A stretch of 64,000 bases of DNA from contig JAKISY010000002.1 in NCBI GenBank assembly GCA_021648365.1, forward strand, positions 1 to 64,000. Reading direction: 5' to 3'. Both the position numbers and the translations under genes were made by a program. This document shows, in pieces, positions 10,401-19,207 of the stretch (its first letter is position 1; each line of letters opens with the position of its first letter). Source of the stretch: Verrucomicrobiales bacterium. Its GTDB lineage: Bacteria > Verrucomicrobiota > Verrucomicrobiia > Verrucomicrobiales > DEV007. The notes below the pieces were generated by a model. It saw only the letters and a program-made list of their open reading frames with translations, made no database searches and had not been told where the DNA came from.

Positions 10401-12965
10401 GCTGAGGGTGAAGAGGTAGTCTCCAGCTTGCTCCAGTTTTAGCTGGGTGGTGGCTGGCAGGGGGGTGCCGGTTTGCGGGTGTTGGCTGATGGTGACTTTC
10501 AGATCTTCTTCGAGCACGGGGACGATTTGCTTTTGGTTGCGGTGAGAGATGGTGCCTCCTGCACCACGAACTTTCACCGTATTCCAGATGATGCGTTCGA
10601 CTTTGAGTTTGGCTGAGATCGGTTGGGTGTAGGGACTGCCGTCTTGGGCGAGGGAAGTTAAGTTGAGGGTGAAGGCTTGATCGCTGATGAGTCTCTCGCT
10701 GGGGAATTGCATGCCTAGATAGAAATCAGAGCTGTGTAGGTAGAGTAGGTCGCTGGTGGTGATGGTCTGTTGATTGATGTCGGTGATCTCTGTGTTCAGG
10801 CGTAACCGGAGAGGTCGTTTGATGTTGATAGGTAGTGGCAGTTGGATGAGCCCTTTGCCTTTTTCTGAGAGATCAAGTTGATCGCTGAATGAGAGGTTAG
10901 GGCTGGCATCGGAGCTGTGATCGCCGAAGGTGAAATCTTCGAAGTTTTCGTTGTAGGGAAAATGGGTGTAGGCGGAAGATTGCCAGCGCAAACGAGCTGA
11001 GGATAGCGTCTTGCCCATGAGATAGGAGGCTGAGACAGGGATGGTGATGGCATCATCGACATGGTTAGGCAATTGGTAGTCCTTTTTGTTATTTAGTTTG
11101 ATGGCAAAAGTATTGGGTCGATATTCTGCTACTTGGAAGGAGTGGGTGAAAATGTTGCGCCACTTTTGTCGCTCGGTGGATTTTTCGTGATTGAAGTCGA
11201 TGCGTATTTGGAAGCGTCCTAGAGTGTTGTCTGGCAGTTGGAAGCTTTGGTCGATGCTGCCATGTGCAGAGACTTCGACATCGCGCGTGACTAGGGTGCG
11301 GTGTTGACTGTCAAACAGGGTGACTTTGGCGGTTCCGCCATCTTGATTGGGAGTTAGGAGTTGTTGGTCGTCGGTGAGCCGAGTTAGGCATTTGAGATGC
11401 ACGGTATCACCGGGCTTATAAACGGGGCGATCGGTGAACAGCAGGCTGCGGCGATGCAGCACTTGCTCTGCGCTGCTCTGGCGACGATAGGGCATGTTGA
11501 ATCTCCACAGCCCGAGGGTGTCCATGTCGTTATCGATCTCTAGAACGTGACGATCGTTCTCGAATCGTATCTCTAACCAGCGTGCGTGATTTTTGAGTTG
11601 CGGGTGATTGGGGTCAAAGGTGCTGATGCCCTGTTCGTTGCTTTGATATTGCTGCAGCTTTGTGGCATCGTTGTCGAAGAGGGTGATGGTGGCGCCGGGC
11701 AGAGGCCTGCCACTGCGGTGAGAGAAGATGTAAAGCAAGGTTTGCTGGCTGGACTTTTTCCATGCCAGTCCGATGTCGGTGAGTTGGATCAAGGCTTGTG
11801 CGCCCGCATCATCGAGAGCGTTGATTTTGGAATCGCCTTCGGCGCAAAGATAATAGGCTCCAGGTTGTTGGCTTTTGACTAAGGAGTCCCAGTTTAAATC
11901 GATTTTTTCACTGTGATCGATGGCGAGGTTTTGTTGCCAGTTTTTTTTGTAAATGGTGCGCCCTGGCACCATCTCAAAAGGGATACCGCCACTGCGCTGC
12001 AAATAGGAGCTGTAGCCTCGTAGGGCGTAGATCAAATTGACTCCGTCGAGTTTTTTTATTTGGATCAGAGTTTGATCGGTATTGCCTACGATGATGGGGA
12101 AGTTTTTATTACCGGCGAGGTTTTGAGCGGTGTTGAAAGCAGGCAGATGGACAAAGGGGGCGTTGGGGGTGAAGCGCACGGTGTGTTGACTGGATTTGGG
12201 ATAGAGGGTCTGATCGGCGGCGGGCAGTCCTGCGGTCACGGTGACTTGGTAGTCGCGATCGTAGTGCAGGTCGCCAAGGATCTCGATGCTGTTGCGGTGG
12301 CGCAGGAATCGCAGTTGAGTGGGTTGGGGTGAGATTTTGAGGTATTGAGACAGGGTTGCTGCGGTGAGGATGGTATGGAGTTTTTTGTTGAATGACAACT
12401 GAATGCTGAGTGGGGAGTCGTAGGGATGACTGGCGAATGCGTTGTTGAGAGAAAACTCGCGTAAGCGTCCGAGACGACTGACAAGAGGGGATTCGTTGAT
12501 GGTGCTTTGGTCGCTGCTTCTCAATCCTTTAGCGATCACTAAGCTCCAACGGTGTCCTGTAGGCAGAGGGCTGAGAGCTTGAACGGTTAGGAAATGCTTG
12601 GTGGATAAGTTTTGCAGGTGTTGCGGATTTTTGGGGTAGGGCTGGAGCTTGAGGCATTGCTCAACTGTCGGACGGCTGATTTTTGCGGGGATTTTTACTG
12701 ATGGGGTGTTTTTGTTGGAGAAATAGATTTTACTCGAGCTGTCTTTGACTTCGATGGGAGCGTTGAAGCGCAACAGGATGGTGGGAGTGGGGGTGAGTGG
12801 GTTTGAGTAAGACGAGTAGTAGGAGGGGGAGCGTTGGAAGCTCAGTTTTTTTACCGTGGGAGCGGCGGGAGCTGCGTCGCTGTTGCTTGTGCTGCCAAGG
12901 GTCAGGGCGAATAAGGTGAGCAAAAGGGAGCAGGTGTGGATGATGGTGGAGTGGGAGCGGGACAT
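7485..12965 (-). CDS. bacterial alpha-2-macroglobulin (thioester type)
   Basis: The 1826-residue protein begins with a signal peptide (about residues 1-32) and should act in the periplasm as a protease trap. Successive MG-type beta domains fill the first 1000 residues. The thioester motif is intact: CVEQ with Cys1344 in YPYGCVEQT, followed by the alpha-helical thioester domain and a C-terminal receptor-like domain. Family proteins bait proteases, then bind them covalently through the activated thioester. The gene is coupled to pbpC, the usual partner that repairs peptidoglycan. No lipobox is obvious at the start; the signal region ends in Ser-Asn-Ser-Asp-Ala-Ala-Pro, so it is probably soluble rather than a lipoprotein. 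Confidence 0.93.
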   Translation of the reverse strand: MSRSHSTIIHTCSLLLTLFALTLGSTSNSDAAPAAPTVKKLSFQRSPSYYSSYSNPLTPTPTILLRFNAPIEVKDSSSKIYFSNKNTPSVKIPAKISRPTVEQCLKLQPYPKNPQHLQNLSTKHFLTVQALSPLPTGHRWSLVIAKGLRSSDQSTINESPLVSRLGRLREFSLNNAFASHPYDSPLSIQLSFNKKLHTILTAATLSQYLKISPQPTQLRFLRHRNSIEILGDLHYDRDYQVTVTAGLPAADQTLYPKSSQHTVRFTPNAPFVHLPAFNTAQNLAGNKNFPIIVGNTDQTLIQIKKLDGVNLIYALRGYSSYLQRSGGIPFEMVPGRTIYKKNWQQNLAIDHSEKIDLNWDSLVKSQQPGAYYLCAEGDSKINALDDAGAQALIQLTDIGLAWKKSSQQTLLYIFSHRSGRPLPGATITLFDNDATKLQQYQSNEQGISTFDPNHPQLKNHARWLEIRFENDRHVLEIDNDMDTLGLWRFNMPYRRQSSAEQVLHRRSLLFTDRPVYKPGDTVHLKCLTRLTDDQQLLTPNQDGGTAKVTLFDSQHRTLVTRDVEVSAHGSIDQSFQLPDNTLGRFQIRIDFNHEKSTERQKWRNIFTHSFQVAEYRPNTFAIKLNNKKDYQLPNHVDDAITIPVSASYLMGKTLSSARLRWQSSAYTHFPYNENFEDFTFGDHSSDASPNLSFSDQLDLSEKGKGLIQLPLPINIKRPLRLRLNTEITDINQQTITTSDLLYLHSSDFYLGMQFPSERLISDQAFTLNLTSLAQDGSPYTQPISAKLKVERIIWNTVKVRGAGGTISHRNQKQIVPVLEEDLKVTISQHPQTGTPLPATTQLKLEQAGDYLFTLSSTDTQGRPVVSKQELSVYGEKQSPNWSRHDGARIDVISDKGTYQAGETAKLLVKSPITGHALISVERKGIRRVFTREITQQQSIIDIPITQQDAPNIFVSVLIIRGLEDSTHQHRKTDYRLGYAQLSVADPTSELSITLTSPESTVRPGDKIKLSALISDHQNKPLANTEVTLYAVDEGVLSLTGYNTPDPLSLFHAPFPLSVFTGQSISALLPENPDDHDFGNKGYVIGGGGEGGNQGLTRIRKNFKALAYWGGSLITDAQGMVRASFIAPDNLSEYRIIAIAHHGNRFASATNKMVIQKPLIIEPSLPNFGNVGDQIDLTAVLHNNSDKALDLEVSLTLDSHAQFRKTPATTIPTSSPLTPEAQAPASKTLKLHLAAGQTRSLKFPIHFTSIGDARWIWRARALNDDKLSDQTQSTLPVHYPIPLLRHSHRQTLHPAGNDKPAINLLADVDPELLNGQGSIQVTFSNSRMIEALDAVDYLLKYPYGCVEQTSSSTLPWLSTQSFQSALPSLNRSPEEIAAAIDHGSKRLLSMQTRDGGLAYWPGSSDSILWGSAYGGMILALAEKSGTELPKQSLQNLWEYLSKNLRNSGKIKDAYSLSQRCLVTYTLALAGHPENSYHDLLYQKRHQLPNEARALLALAMLESDFSQINQSRAAILLKPDTSKEPTPQSQVSWYGKPYTLATQLLAWSKLQAGGAQADQLAEQLLQLKNGPHVWGSTYNNAWPMLAIAQYSLSTPPPKNGLNFQAHFDQQNQAISLDSKPSSKQIAFPFNSHNKHPQLKVTQAAPSRIYAQVEVTSQPKLLPFKARDRGFSLRRNYQRIENDGTLSPAQNLKVGDLILVSLHANIDDKQHYLAIEDRLPSIFEAINPEFKSQSTQSAQHGKWKRLWPNHTEIKKDRVLFFQDYLYKGGDYVIQYLARVISPGSATAPPAKIEAMYEPQRYGLSSTQILTAQAVHPASPAPTPSTIATR

Positions 12966-13026
12966 GGTAGGTGGGTGGTTGAAGCTGGTCTTTTTATGTT
13001 TCTATCTTGAGATACGGAGGGGGATG

Positions 13027-13059
13027 GGGGATTCTTTCAAAAAAACTGAAAGAATTCCC
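13027..13059. promoter_or_regulatory. inverted repeat upstream of the ECF sigma gene
   Basis: A palindrome with arms ATTCTTTC (13031-13038) and GAAAGAAT (13048-13055), extended by GGG/CCC pairs, sits in the 118-bp gap between the divergent A2M and sigma-factor genes, about 35 bp before the sigma start codon. There is no T-run, so it is more likely an operator or a 5'-UTR hairpin than a terminator. Confidence 0.5.
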
Positions 13060-13092
13060 GTATTGGGCGATTCGTGGTAGAGTGTGGAGCAA

Positions 13093-13770
13093 ATGGCTGA
13101 GGGAAAAGCAGAGTTAGAGAAAAATCTGGATGCGGGTTATCAACGCACGCGCAAGAGTTTGATCGAGCGTCTGGATGATTGGGAGGATCAGGGGGCTTGG
13201 GATGACTTTTATCGCACCTACTGGAGGCTGATTCATCGGGTCTCGATGCGGGCGGGTTTGTCGAACGACGAGGCCTTTGATGTGGTGCAGGAGACGATTC
13301 TGACGATTGCGAAGCAGTGGAAAAAAGGGCGTGCCTACGATGCGGAAAAAGGATCGTTCAAAAGTTGGCTGATGAATGTGGCGCGTTGGCGGATAGCGGA
13401 TCAGTATAGAAAACGCAAGAGGAATCCGGCGGCGATGGCGGTGGCTTCGCATCAGTGGCGGGTGGAGGACGAGGCAGATGGGCGTGGCACGGCTACCATT
13501 GAGCGTTTTGCGGATCCTGATGACAGCATGGAGAAGGTGTGGGATGCGGAGTGGAGTGCTAATATCACTAAGGTGGCTAGGGATAGGGTGAAGGGGCAAG
13601 TCTCGCCGAAGCAGTTTCAGATTTTTGATTGTTATGTGATCAAAGAATGGACGGCGGAGAAGGTCAAACTAGAGTTGGGGGTCAGTATGGCTCAAGTTTA
13701 TTTGGCAAAACATCGAGTAGGTGCCTTGATGAAGAAGGAGTTGCAGGCATTGTGTGAGCAGGGTTTTTGA
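13093..13770 (+). CDS. ECF-type RNA polymerase sigma factor
   Basis: The product (about 225 residues) has sigma region 2 (about residues 35-105, with DVVQETILTIAKQW and a basic RIADQYRKRKR segment) and region 4 with a helix-turn-helix near the C-terminus (AEKVKLELGVSMAQVYLAKHRV). I chose the ATG at 13093 because a GGAG lies a few bases upstream; an in-frame GTG at 13084 is the alternative. The stop codon overlaps the start of the next gene, a membrane Ser/Thr kinase. Coupling of an ECF sigma factor to such a kinase is typical of planctomycetes and verrucomicrobia, where phosphorylation is thought to replace anti-sigma control. Confidence 0.9.
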   Translation: MAEGKAELEKNLDAGYQRTRKSLIERLDDWEDQGAWDDFYRTYWRLIHRVSMRAGLSNDEAFDVVQETILTIAKQWKKGRAYDAEKGSFKSWLMNVARWRIADQYRKRKRNPAAMAVASHQWRVEDEADGRGTATIERFADPDDSMEKVWDAEWSANITKVARDRVKGQVSPKQFQIFDCYVIKEWTAEKVKLELGVSMAQVYLAKHRVGALMKKELQALCEQGF

Positions 13771-16523
13771 ATAGAATCGATTTAGGAAGACCGTGTAGGG
13801 TAGAGGTATCAGTAACTAGAGACAGGCTTATCGAAAAGAGACATAACAGGCCGGACATTCCGGATTATGAAATTTTACGTAGGATCGGTGGAGGTTCTTA
13901 TGGCGAGGTGTGGTTGGCTCGCAGCGTGACGGGCATGTTGCGTGCGGTGAAGGTGGTGCAGCGCAAGGATTTTGATCTTGAGCGCACTTATGAGCGGGAG
14001 TTTGAGGGGATCAAAAAGTATGAAAATGTCTCTAAGGATCATCCTGCTTTGGTGGATGTGTTGCACGTGGGGCGGAACAAAGAGAAGGGTTTCTATTTTT
14101 ATGTGATGGAGCTGGGAGATGATCAGTTTCATGGTCAAGAGATCGATCCTGAGTCCTATGAGCCGCGTACTTTGGCATCGGATTTGCGTGCGCGTCAAAA
14201 TACGGATGTGCAGGTCGGAGTGACGATGGGGATAAGGATCGCGGGTGCTTTGGGGCATTTGCATCAGAAGGGGCTGACTCACCGAGATGTGAAACCTTCG
14301 AATGTGATTTTTGTGAATGGCGAAGCCAAGTTGGCGGATATCGGTTTGGTGGCGCACAGCGGTCAGCGATCTTATGTGGGTACAGAGGGTTATATGCCAC
14401 CAGAGGGCCCTGGCACGGCGTCGGGCGATTTGTATAGTTTGGCGATGGTATTGTATGAGGTGGCGACGGGTAAGGATCGTTTAGATTTCCCTGAATTGCC
14501 GACCAATTTGGAGCTCTCGCCTACGGTGAACCGTGATGAGTGGCGCATGCTCAATGCGGTGATCTGTCGCGCGGGTGCGCCTAATGCGCGCAAGCGTTAC
14601 GCAAGTGCTGAGACTTTGGTGGTGGCGCTGCAGGCGATCCAAGAGCAAGAAGAAAAATCGGAGGAGCGCTGGCTTGGTCGAGCGTGGATGGCGGCGGCGG
14701 TGGTGGTGTTTCTAATGTTGGGTGGGATTGGGGCTTTTGTGTATTACAGCATCCCTCCCGGATCATCGCCACCTTTAGAGTTGAGTGGTGATAACAAGGA
14801 CGAGGATGGTGGGGATGAAGATGGGATCAGGCAGTCGTTGGTATTGAACAGTGGCGGTACGCCAGTGATCAGGGATTCTTTTTTCCCCGAAGTGGGAGAC
14901 CTGAGTGCGCCGGTTTTTCCTAGGGACATGACACTGCCTAAAGGCGGGCAGAAGATGGGCAAGGATGCAGACTCTGATAAAGGCGGTGAAACGGATGAAG
15001 CTGACAAAGTTGAACCTGTGGTGGAAATGGCGGAGTTCAAGGTGTTCAGTCATCCGATCGGCGCGCAGGTATGGCATGATGATAAGGAACTCGGTAGGAC
15101 ACCGACACGATTTTTGAGTTTTCCTCCTGGGCGAGTAGAGTTGGTGCTGCGGCTTACGGGTTATCAGGATAAAATCATCACTCGTGAATTGGTGGTGGGG
15201 CGTCAGTATGATAACGCAACTTTGATTCGAGATCGGCGACCTATCGAAAATAGCCCATGGGTTAACAGTTTGGATATACGTTATCAACCAGGTGATGGAA
15301 CGCATGTTTCTGGTGAGATCACTCGCGATCAGTTCGCTACGTTCCTGGAGAAAACTCAGCGACCGTTTGCGGTAGCGGGAAAGGACGGTTTGGTATTGGC
15401 GTCGGAAAAAGATCAGTGGGCTTTTTGTGATTGGATGACGGCAGAGGATCAAATGCATGGCTTTTTGGGAGAGCGGCAATACCATCGACCGCAGATCTCT
15501 GGCACGCCAGGTCGGGAAGGCACGTTTTTCTGTGTGATCGACGATGTGTTTGGTGGTGCGGTGGTGAGCAGTGATCCTGTTGGGGCGAGAGTGTATCGCG
15601 GAGGGCGCTTGATTGGCAGGACGCCACTGCCATTGCGCGAGGTGCGTGCTGGTCCATTTTCGGTGACTTTGAAGAAGGAAGGGCATGGAGACGAGCTGCG
15701 TAGTGGTTGGATCAAGACGGGCAGAGAGCTACAGGTCGAGGCGGATTTAGAGCGAGACGGCAGTGTGATTTTTGGGCAGCCGTGGAGCAACAGTTTGGCG
15801 ATGGCTTTTGTTCCTGTGGGCAACTCCTTGATGGTATCGACTTATGAAACTCGAGTGAGGGATTTTGATGCGTATTTACAAGAAGTCATGCCGGTAGGAG
15901 GAAAGCCACCAGCTGGGTTCACGCAAGATCTGGATCACCCGGTCGTGGGGGTGAGCCTTCATGATGCGCAAAACTTCTGTGCGTGGCTGACCGATAGGGA
16001 GCGTGTGGCAGGCAAGATAGAATCCAATGAAGAGTACCGTTTGCCTACCGATCTGGAATGGAGTGAGATGGCTGGATTGAAAGATGAGAAGGGGGTCAGT
16101 CCCGAGCGTAGAGACAGTAAAGTGCGCAAACATTTCCCTTGGGGAGAACAGTGGCCGCCGCCAACTGATAGTGGCAACTTCGCGGATAAAAATGCTAAAG
16201 GGCGTTATGTGTTGAAAAATTATGATGACGGTTTTGCAAAAACGGCGCCGGTGGGGCAGTATAAAGCCAACGACTTGGGTATTTATGATTTGGCGGGCAA
16301 TGTGTGGGAGTGGGTCAGCGATGCCTACAGTGGCGATACGGGATTGCAGGTGGTGCGGGGCGGGGCGTGGAACGTATCGGAGCGCGATCTGCTGTTGACT
16401 TCGTATCGCAATGCGGTGCCGCCAACGATTAGAGAAGGGTTGTATGGATTTCGCTGTGTTCTTGCTAAAGTAAAGGCGGGGGCGGGGCAGGCTACAGTGT
16501 CAGTATCGCAGCAGGAAAATTGA
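13767..16523 (+). CDS. membrane Ser/Thr kinase with PEGA and FGE-like domains
   Basis: The 918-residue product is a receptor-like kinase. The cytoplasmic kinase domain (about residues 30-290) has the glycine loop GGGSYGEV, Lys62, HRDVKPSN (Asp174) and DIG at 191-193 in place of DFG. One membrane segment lies at about 306-327. Outside are two PEGA-type modules (about 425-480 and 590-650) and a C-terminal formylglycine-enzyme-like fold (GNVWEWVSD, RGGAW, YGFRC). The FGE-like domain lacks the paired catalytic cysteines of true FGE, so it is probably a sensor or scaffold. The start used is TTG overlapping the sigma stop (TTGA). The kinase most likely controls the coupled sigma factor. Confidence 0.88.
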   Translation: MNRIDLGRPCRVEVSVTRDRLIEKRHNRPDIPDYEILRRIGGGSYGEVWLARSVTGMLRAVKVVQRKDFDLERTYEREFEGIKKYENVSKDHPALVDVLHVGRNKEKGFYFYVMELGDDQFHGQEIDPESYEPRTLASDLRARQNTDVQVGVTMGIRIAGALGHLHQKGLTHRDVKPSNVIFVNGEAKLADIGLVAHSGQRSYVGTEGYMPPEGPGTASGDLYSLAMVLYEVATGKDRLDFPELPTNLELSPTVNRDEWRMLNAVICRAGAPNARKRYASAETLVVALQAIQEQEEKSEERWLGRAWMAAAVVVFLMLGGIGAFVYYSIPPGSSPPLELSGDNKDEDGGDEDGIRQSLVLNSGGTPVIRDSFFPEVGDLSAPVFPRDMTLPKGGQKMGKDADSDKGGETDEADKVEPVVEMAEFKVFSHPIGAQVWHDDKELGRTPTRFLSFPPGRVELVLRLTGYQDKIITRELVVGRQYDNATLIRDRRPIENSPWVNSLDIRYQPGDGTHVSGEITRDQFATFLEKTQRPFAVAGKDGLVLASEKDQWAFCDWMTAEDQMHGFLGERQYHRPQISGTPGREGTFFCVIDDVFGGAVVSSDPVGARVYRGGRLIGRTPLPLREVRAGPFSVTLKKEGHGDELRSGWIKTGRELQVEADLERDGSVIFGQPWSNSLAMAFVPVGNSLMVSTYETRVRDFDAYLQEVMPVGGKPPAGFTQDLDHPVVGVSLHDAQNFCAWLTDRERVAGKIESNEEYRLPTDLEWSEMAGLKDEKGVSPERRDSKVRKHFPWGEQWPPPTDSGNFADKNAKGRYVLKNYDDGFAKTAPVGQYKANDLGIYDLAGNVWEWVSDAYSGDTGLQVVRGGAWNVSERDLLLTSYRNAVPPTIREGLYGFRCVLAKVKAGAGQATVSVSQQEN

Positions 16524-16603
16524 AGTGGAGGACTTGTTGGAATTGTGGTAAATCTGCGTTTATGACTTGCGCAGGCGAGGTCTTCGGAAAAAAGTAAAGC
16601 TAG

Positions 16604-17209
16604 ATGGAGAACGACCGACACAGACCTTATACCACGCGAATAGTTCTAGCCTCCTTGTTAGCGATTTTGCTAGTGGGGCTAGGTGCTATGATGGCAGTGC
16701 TAGCCGGGGGTGGTGCGTTGGAAGTGGGGGCTCATATCTATGGTCCGGCAGCCTCGCATCTAGCTTCCGAGGTATCCTTGCCGGCAGCGGTTTTCTATTT
16801 GTTAGCTTTGGCTACGTTAGGCTTTGTTTTTTTGATAGGGCGTTGTCTTTATCGGCGGATATTTGGTAAAAGCGAAGTTTGGCGTGATTACCAGATGGAT
16901 ACTTTTTTCTGGGTGGAATGGCAGTGGGAGTATTCGTGGAAGGGGAAGGTGATCAACCTGTGGTGCGAGTGTGACAAGTGCGCGGAAGCGATGAAACCAA
17001 AGGTGGTGCCTGATGGCGAAAATGACATTGGGGTGAGATTTATTTGTAACCGATGTGGCAAACAAAGCACTACGATTCGTTCGACGGAGAGTGAGAAAGA
17101 AGCATTAGAACGAGTAGAGAAAAAGATCCTGAGAAAAATCAGAGTAGGTAAGTACCGTGGGGAAATCGAGGGCAAGTTACTCGCAAATAAAAAAAGAATG
17201 TGTTTCTGA
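16604..17209 (+). CDS. two-helix membrane protein with zinc-ribbon tail
   Basis: The 201-residue protein has two hydrophobic segments (about residues 12-34 and 58-82) and a cytoplasmic C-terminal part with two Cys pairs (CECDKC and CNRCGKQ, about 120-155) that should bind one zinc ion. The last 40 residues are charged and helical. I do not recognise a named family. It follows the kinase by 80 bp and overlaps or abuts the yjbQ start region downstream, so it may belong to the same transcript. Confidence 0.7.
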   Translation: MENDRHRPYTTRIVLASLLAILLVGLGAMMAVLAGGGALEVGAHIYGPAASHLASEVSLPAAVFYLLALATLGFVFLIGRCLYRRIFGKSEVWRDYQMDTFFWVEWQWEYSWKGKVINLWCECDKCAEAMKPKVVPDGENDIGVRFICNRCGKQSTTIRSTESEKEALERVEKKILRKIRVGKYRGEIEGKLLANKKRMCF

Positions 17210-17219
17210 GATTGAGAAA

Positions 17220-17639
17220 ATGAAAGTGTACACGGAGAGTTTCATGGTGGAGACGAGGGGCAAAGGCACCTATGAGATCAGTGATGAGATTGCTCGCATC
17301 GTCGAGTTGAGCGAAGTGGAGAATGGGGTGGCGACGGTGTTCGTTTGCCACACCAGTTGCAGCTTGGTGATCATGGAAAATGCAGATCCCTCGGCACGCA
17401 CGGATTTGCACGCATTTTTCGATCATTTGGTACCAGAGGATACGCCGTATTTTGTGCACACCCACGAGGGACCCGACGATATGCCCTCTCATATCCGCAT
17501 GTGTTTGACTGATGTGGATAAAAACATCCCTGTGATGCAGGGGGAGTTAGCATTAGGCACGTGGCAAGGGCTGTTTTTGTTTGAGCATCGTAGGGCGTCT
17601 CATAGGCGACGCATTGCGGTGACGGTGATGGGGGAGTAA
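17220..17639 (+). CDS. yjbQ: YjbQ family (UPF0047) protein
   Basis: The product of about 139 residues matches the compact YjbQ fold: a beta strand start (MKVYTESFMVET), a central FVCHTSCSLVIMENADPSARTD-type segment with conserved His, Cys and Asn/Asp, and a C-terminal QGELALGTWQGLFLFEHR motif. E. coli YjbQ shows weak thiamin-phosphate synthase activity, but the physiological role of the family is open. I use the ATG at 17220 because the family begins there; a longer frame starting at 17157 would overlap the preceding gene. The gene ends just before a short secreted-protein gene. Confidence 0.88.
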   Translation: MKVYTESFMVETRGKGTYEISDEIARIVELSEVENGVATVFVCHTSCSLVIMENADPSARTDLHAFFDHLVPEDTPYFVHTHEGPDDMPSHIRMCLTDVDKNIPVMQGELALGTWQGLFLFEHRRASHRRRIAVTVMGE

Positions 17640-17788
17640 GTATAGGGGAGAGCGGAATTCACCATGAAGCACATGAAGGGGCTTGAAGGTTTATTTGGCT
17701 ATTAGGGAGCAGCCGAGGTAACGCAGGTCGTTGCAGTGTTGAACTTTTGTAAGTTGATCGGAGCTGGAATTGGCTTAGATTTCCTCTG

Positions 17789-18142
17789 ATGAGGGTCGTT
17801 CCGTTATATATATTTATGGTTGCAGCAGTGTTTGCGTGGCAGTCGTCACTCAATGCAGAGATTGTCACTCGCGAGCTTGGTAAAAATAGCAAAGGGCAAA
17901 CGGTAAGTGGTTATGTCTTTCAGCCAGGTCGTTCTTATAATCGTCGCCCTCGGCGTTCCGATTCGGTTTTTGGTGGGCGTCGTGATTACGCTCGGAGTGG
18001 TCGCGGCATTGACTATGGCTACCGTTACCCCAACTACGCGCCCTATTTTTATTATCACGTCCCTTACTCGTATGCTTACTCTTATCCGCTACACGGTTAT
18101 CACCATGGTGGCGGGGTTTTGTCCGTGCATGTTAGTTTCTAA
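17789..18142 (+). CDS. small secreted Tyr/Arg-rich protein
   Basis: The 117-residue product has a signal peptide (about residues 1-23, cleavage near LNA) and then a low-complexity region rich in Tyr, Arg, Gly and His (about 45-115), for example clusters of YxYP and HGYHHGGG. Such composition suggests an extracellular or periplasmic structural or metal-binding peptide. No family is recognised. The 150-bp gap before it holds a CACCATGAAG/ACATGAAGG sequence also seen near 27.7 kb. Confidence 0.55.
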   Translation: MRVVPLYIFMVAAVFAWQSSLNAEIVTRELGKNSKGQTVSGYVFQPGRSYNRRPRRSDSVFGGRRDYARSGRGIDYGYRYPNYAPYFYYHVPYSYAYSYPLHGYHHGGGVLSVHVSF

Positions 18143-18148
18143 AGGTAA

Positions 18149-18188
18149 GGCAACCGGAGCGGTTTCAATACGTGGCAACCGGAGCGGT
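18149..18188. repeat. 15-bp direct repeat pair
   Basis: GGCAACCGGAGCGGT occurs twice, at 18149-18163 and 18174-18188, spaced 25 bp start to start, between two convergent genes. It may be a small REP-like unit; no function is evident. Confidence 0.7.
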
Positions 18189-18201
18189 CGCCCTACAAGT
18201 G

Positions 18202-19143
18202 TTAGTGGATGGGAATGGTGACGGAATAAGTGCGCGGCACTTTATTGATGTCGGGGGCGTAGTGAAAAATACGTTTGGCGGGTTTATTTGCAGCTGGGGT
18301 GGCGTAGATCGCTACCTCGAGTCTTTTGGGTAGGGTGCTTTGAGTGGCTACGGGGGTGATCGAGAGGCTGACGGTGTTTTTCCCTTTCACCAGTCCACCG
18401 ATGACTAGGTCGCGTCCATCATCATTGGTGATGTGTGATTTGTGGTTGCCTTGATTGATATTGACTCGCACATCAAAGCCGTTGGCAGCTATCCATAACT
18501 CGGCTAAGTAAGCGGGGGGATTGACGGATTTGGCAATCAGTGGGGCGAGGCCGCTGGGTTGGAAGACGTCGCTTTTTAAAAAAGAAAAATCGGAGGTGCG
18601 GATCTTATTCTGTAAGTCGGGATCGTTGCCAGTTTTGATGATGCGAAGTTGGTCAAATTTCCACAGTCCCAGTTCTTTAACGAACTTTAAGACCATGAAG
18701 TTATCAGTGATGGTTTGGTCGGCACCTAGCCCGAAATCTACTTTGCCATAATAAATGGCATTAGCCGTGTCGCCTTTTTCCAAGACATCGAGCAATACGA
18801 GTTGAGCGAGAGGTGGAGCTTGCACGGGAGTGGAAAACAAGGCCTTTGGGTAACTCAAACGCTGTGAAATGATGCGGTTGCGAGTTGCCATTTGTCGCGA
18901 GGCGGCAGTGGTGGCGGTCCAGGTATTGAAATCTTTACTGTTCATGGCTTGGCGCCAAGTGAGATAGATGTTTTCCAGAAGAGCTTGCAGTTCCGGGGAG
19001 CTTTTGGCAGTAGCGACAGCAGGGCTAGCGGGCTGGCTGCTATCTGTGGGGGTGGTAGTTTGCGCTGTCGCGAGGTTGCAGATTGCTAGATAGCTGGTGC
19101 AGATCAATGCTAGAGCAGACGTGAGTGGAAATAACGATTTCAT
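18202..19143 (-). CDS. secreted hypothetical protein
   Basis: The 313-residue product has a signal peptide (about residues 1-27, ending in ATAQ) and a Ser/Thr/Pro/Ala-rich linker. Residues 45-190 contain a helical TWRQAMNSKDFNTW segment followed by a beta-rich part with KELGLWKFDQLR, reminiscent of SnoaL/NTF2-like folds that carry a Trp near the end. The last third (about 210-313) is beta-rich and resembles a carbohydrate-binding or immunoglobulin-like domain. Neither assignment is certain. The gene faces away from its downstream neighbour and is probably monocistronic. Confidence 0.7.
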   Translation of the reverse strand: MKSLFPLTSALALICTSYLAICNLATAQTTTPTDSSQPASPAVATAKSSPELQALLENIYLTWRQAMNSKDFNTWTATTAASRQMATRNRIISQRLSYPKALFSTPVQAPPLAQLVLLDVLEKGDTANAIYYGKVDFGLGADQTITDNFMVLKFVKELGLWKFDQLRIIKTGNDPDLQNKIRTSDFSFLKSDVFQPSGLAPLIAKSVNPPAYLAELWIAANGFDVRVNINQGNHKSHITNDDGRDLVIGGLVKGKNTVSLSITPVATQSTLPKRLEVAIYATPAANKPAKRIFHYAPDINKVPRTYSVTIPIH

Positions 19144-19207
19144 GTGATGTCAGTGTAGCATGAGGTGGGCTATTTTGCCAGTGAGTGAGAGTGCGATGTG
19201 AGCTTGG

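Noticed and set aside
15300..16520. Formylglycine-generating enzyme activity for the sulfatase in this window
   Set aside because: The kinase's C-terminal FGE-like fold lacks the paired catalytic cysteines near RGGAW.
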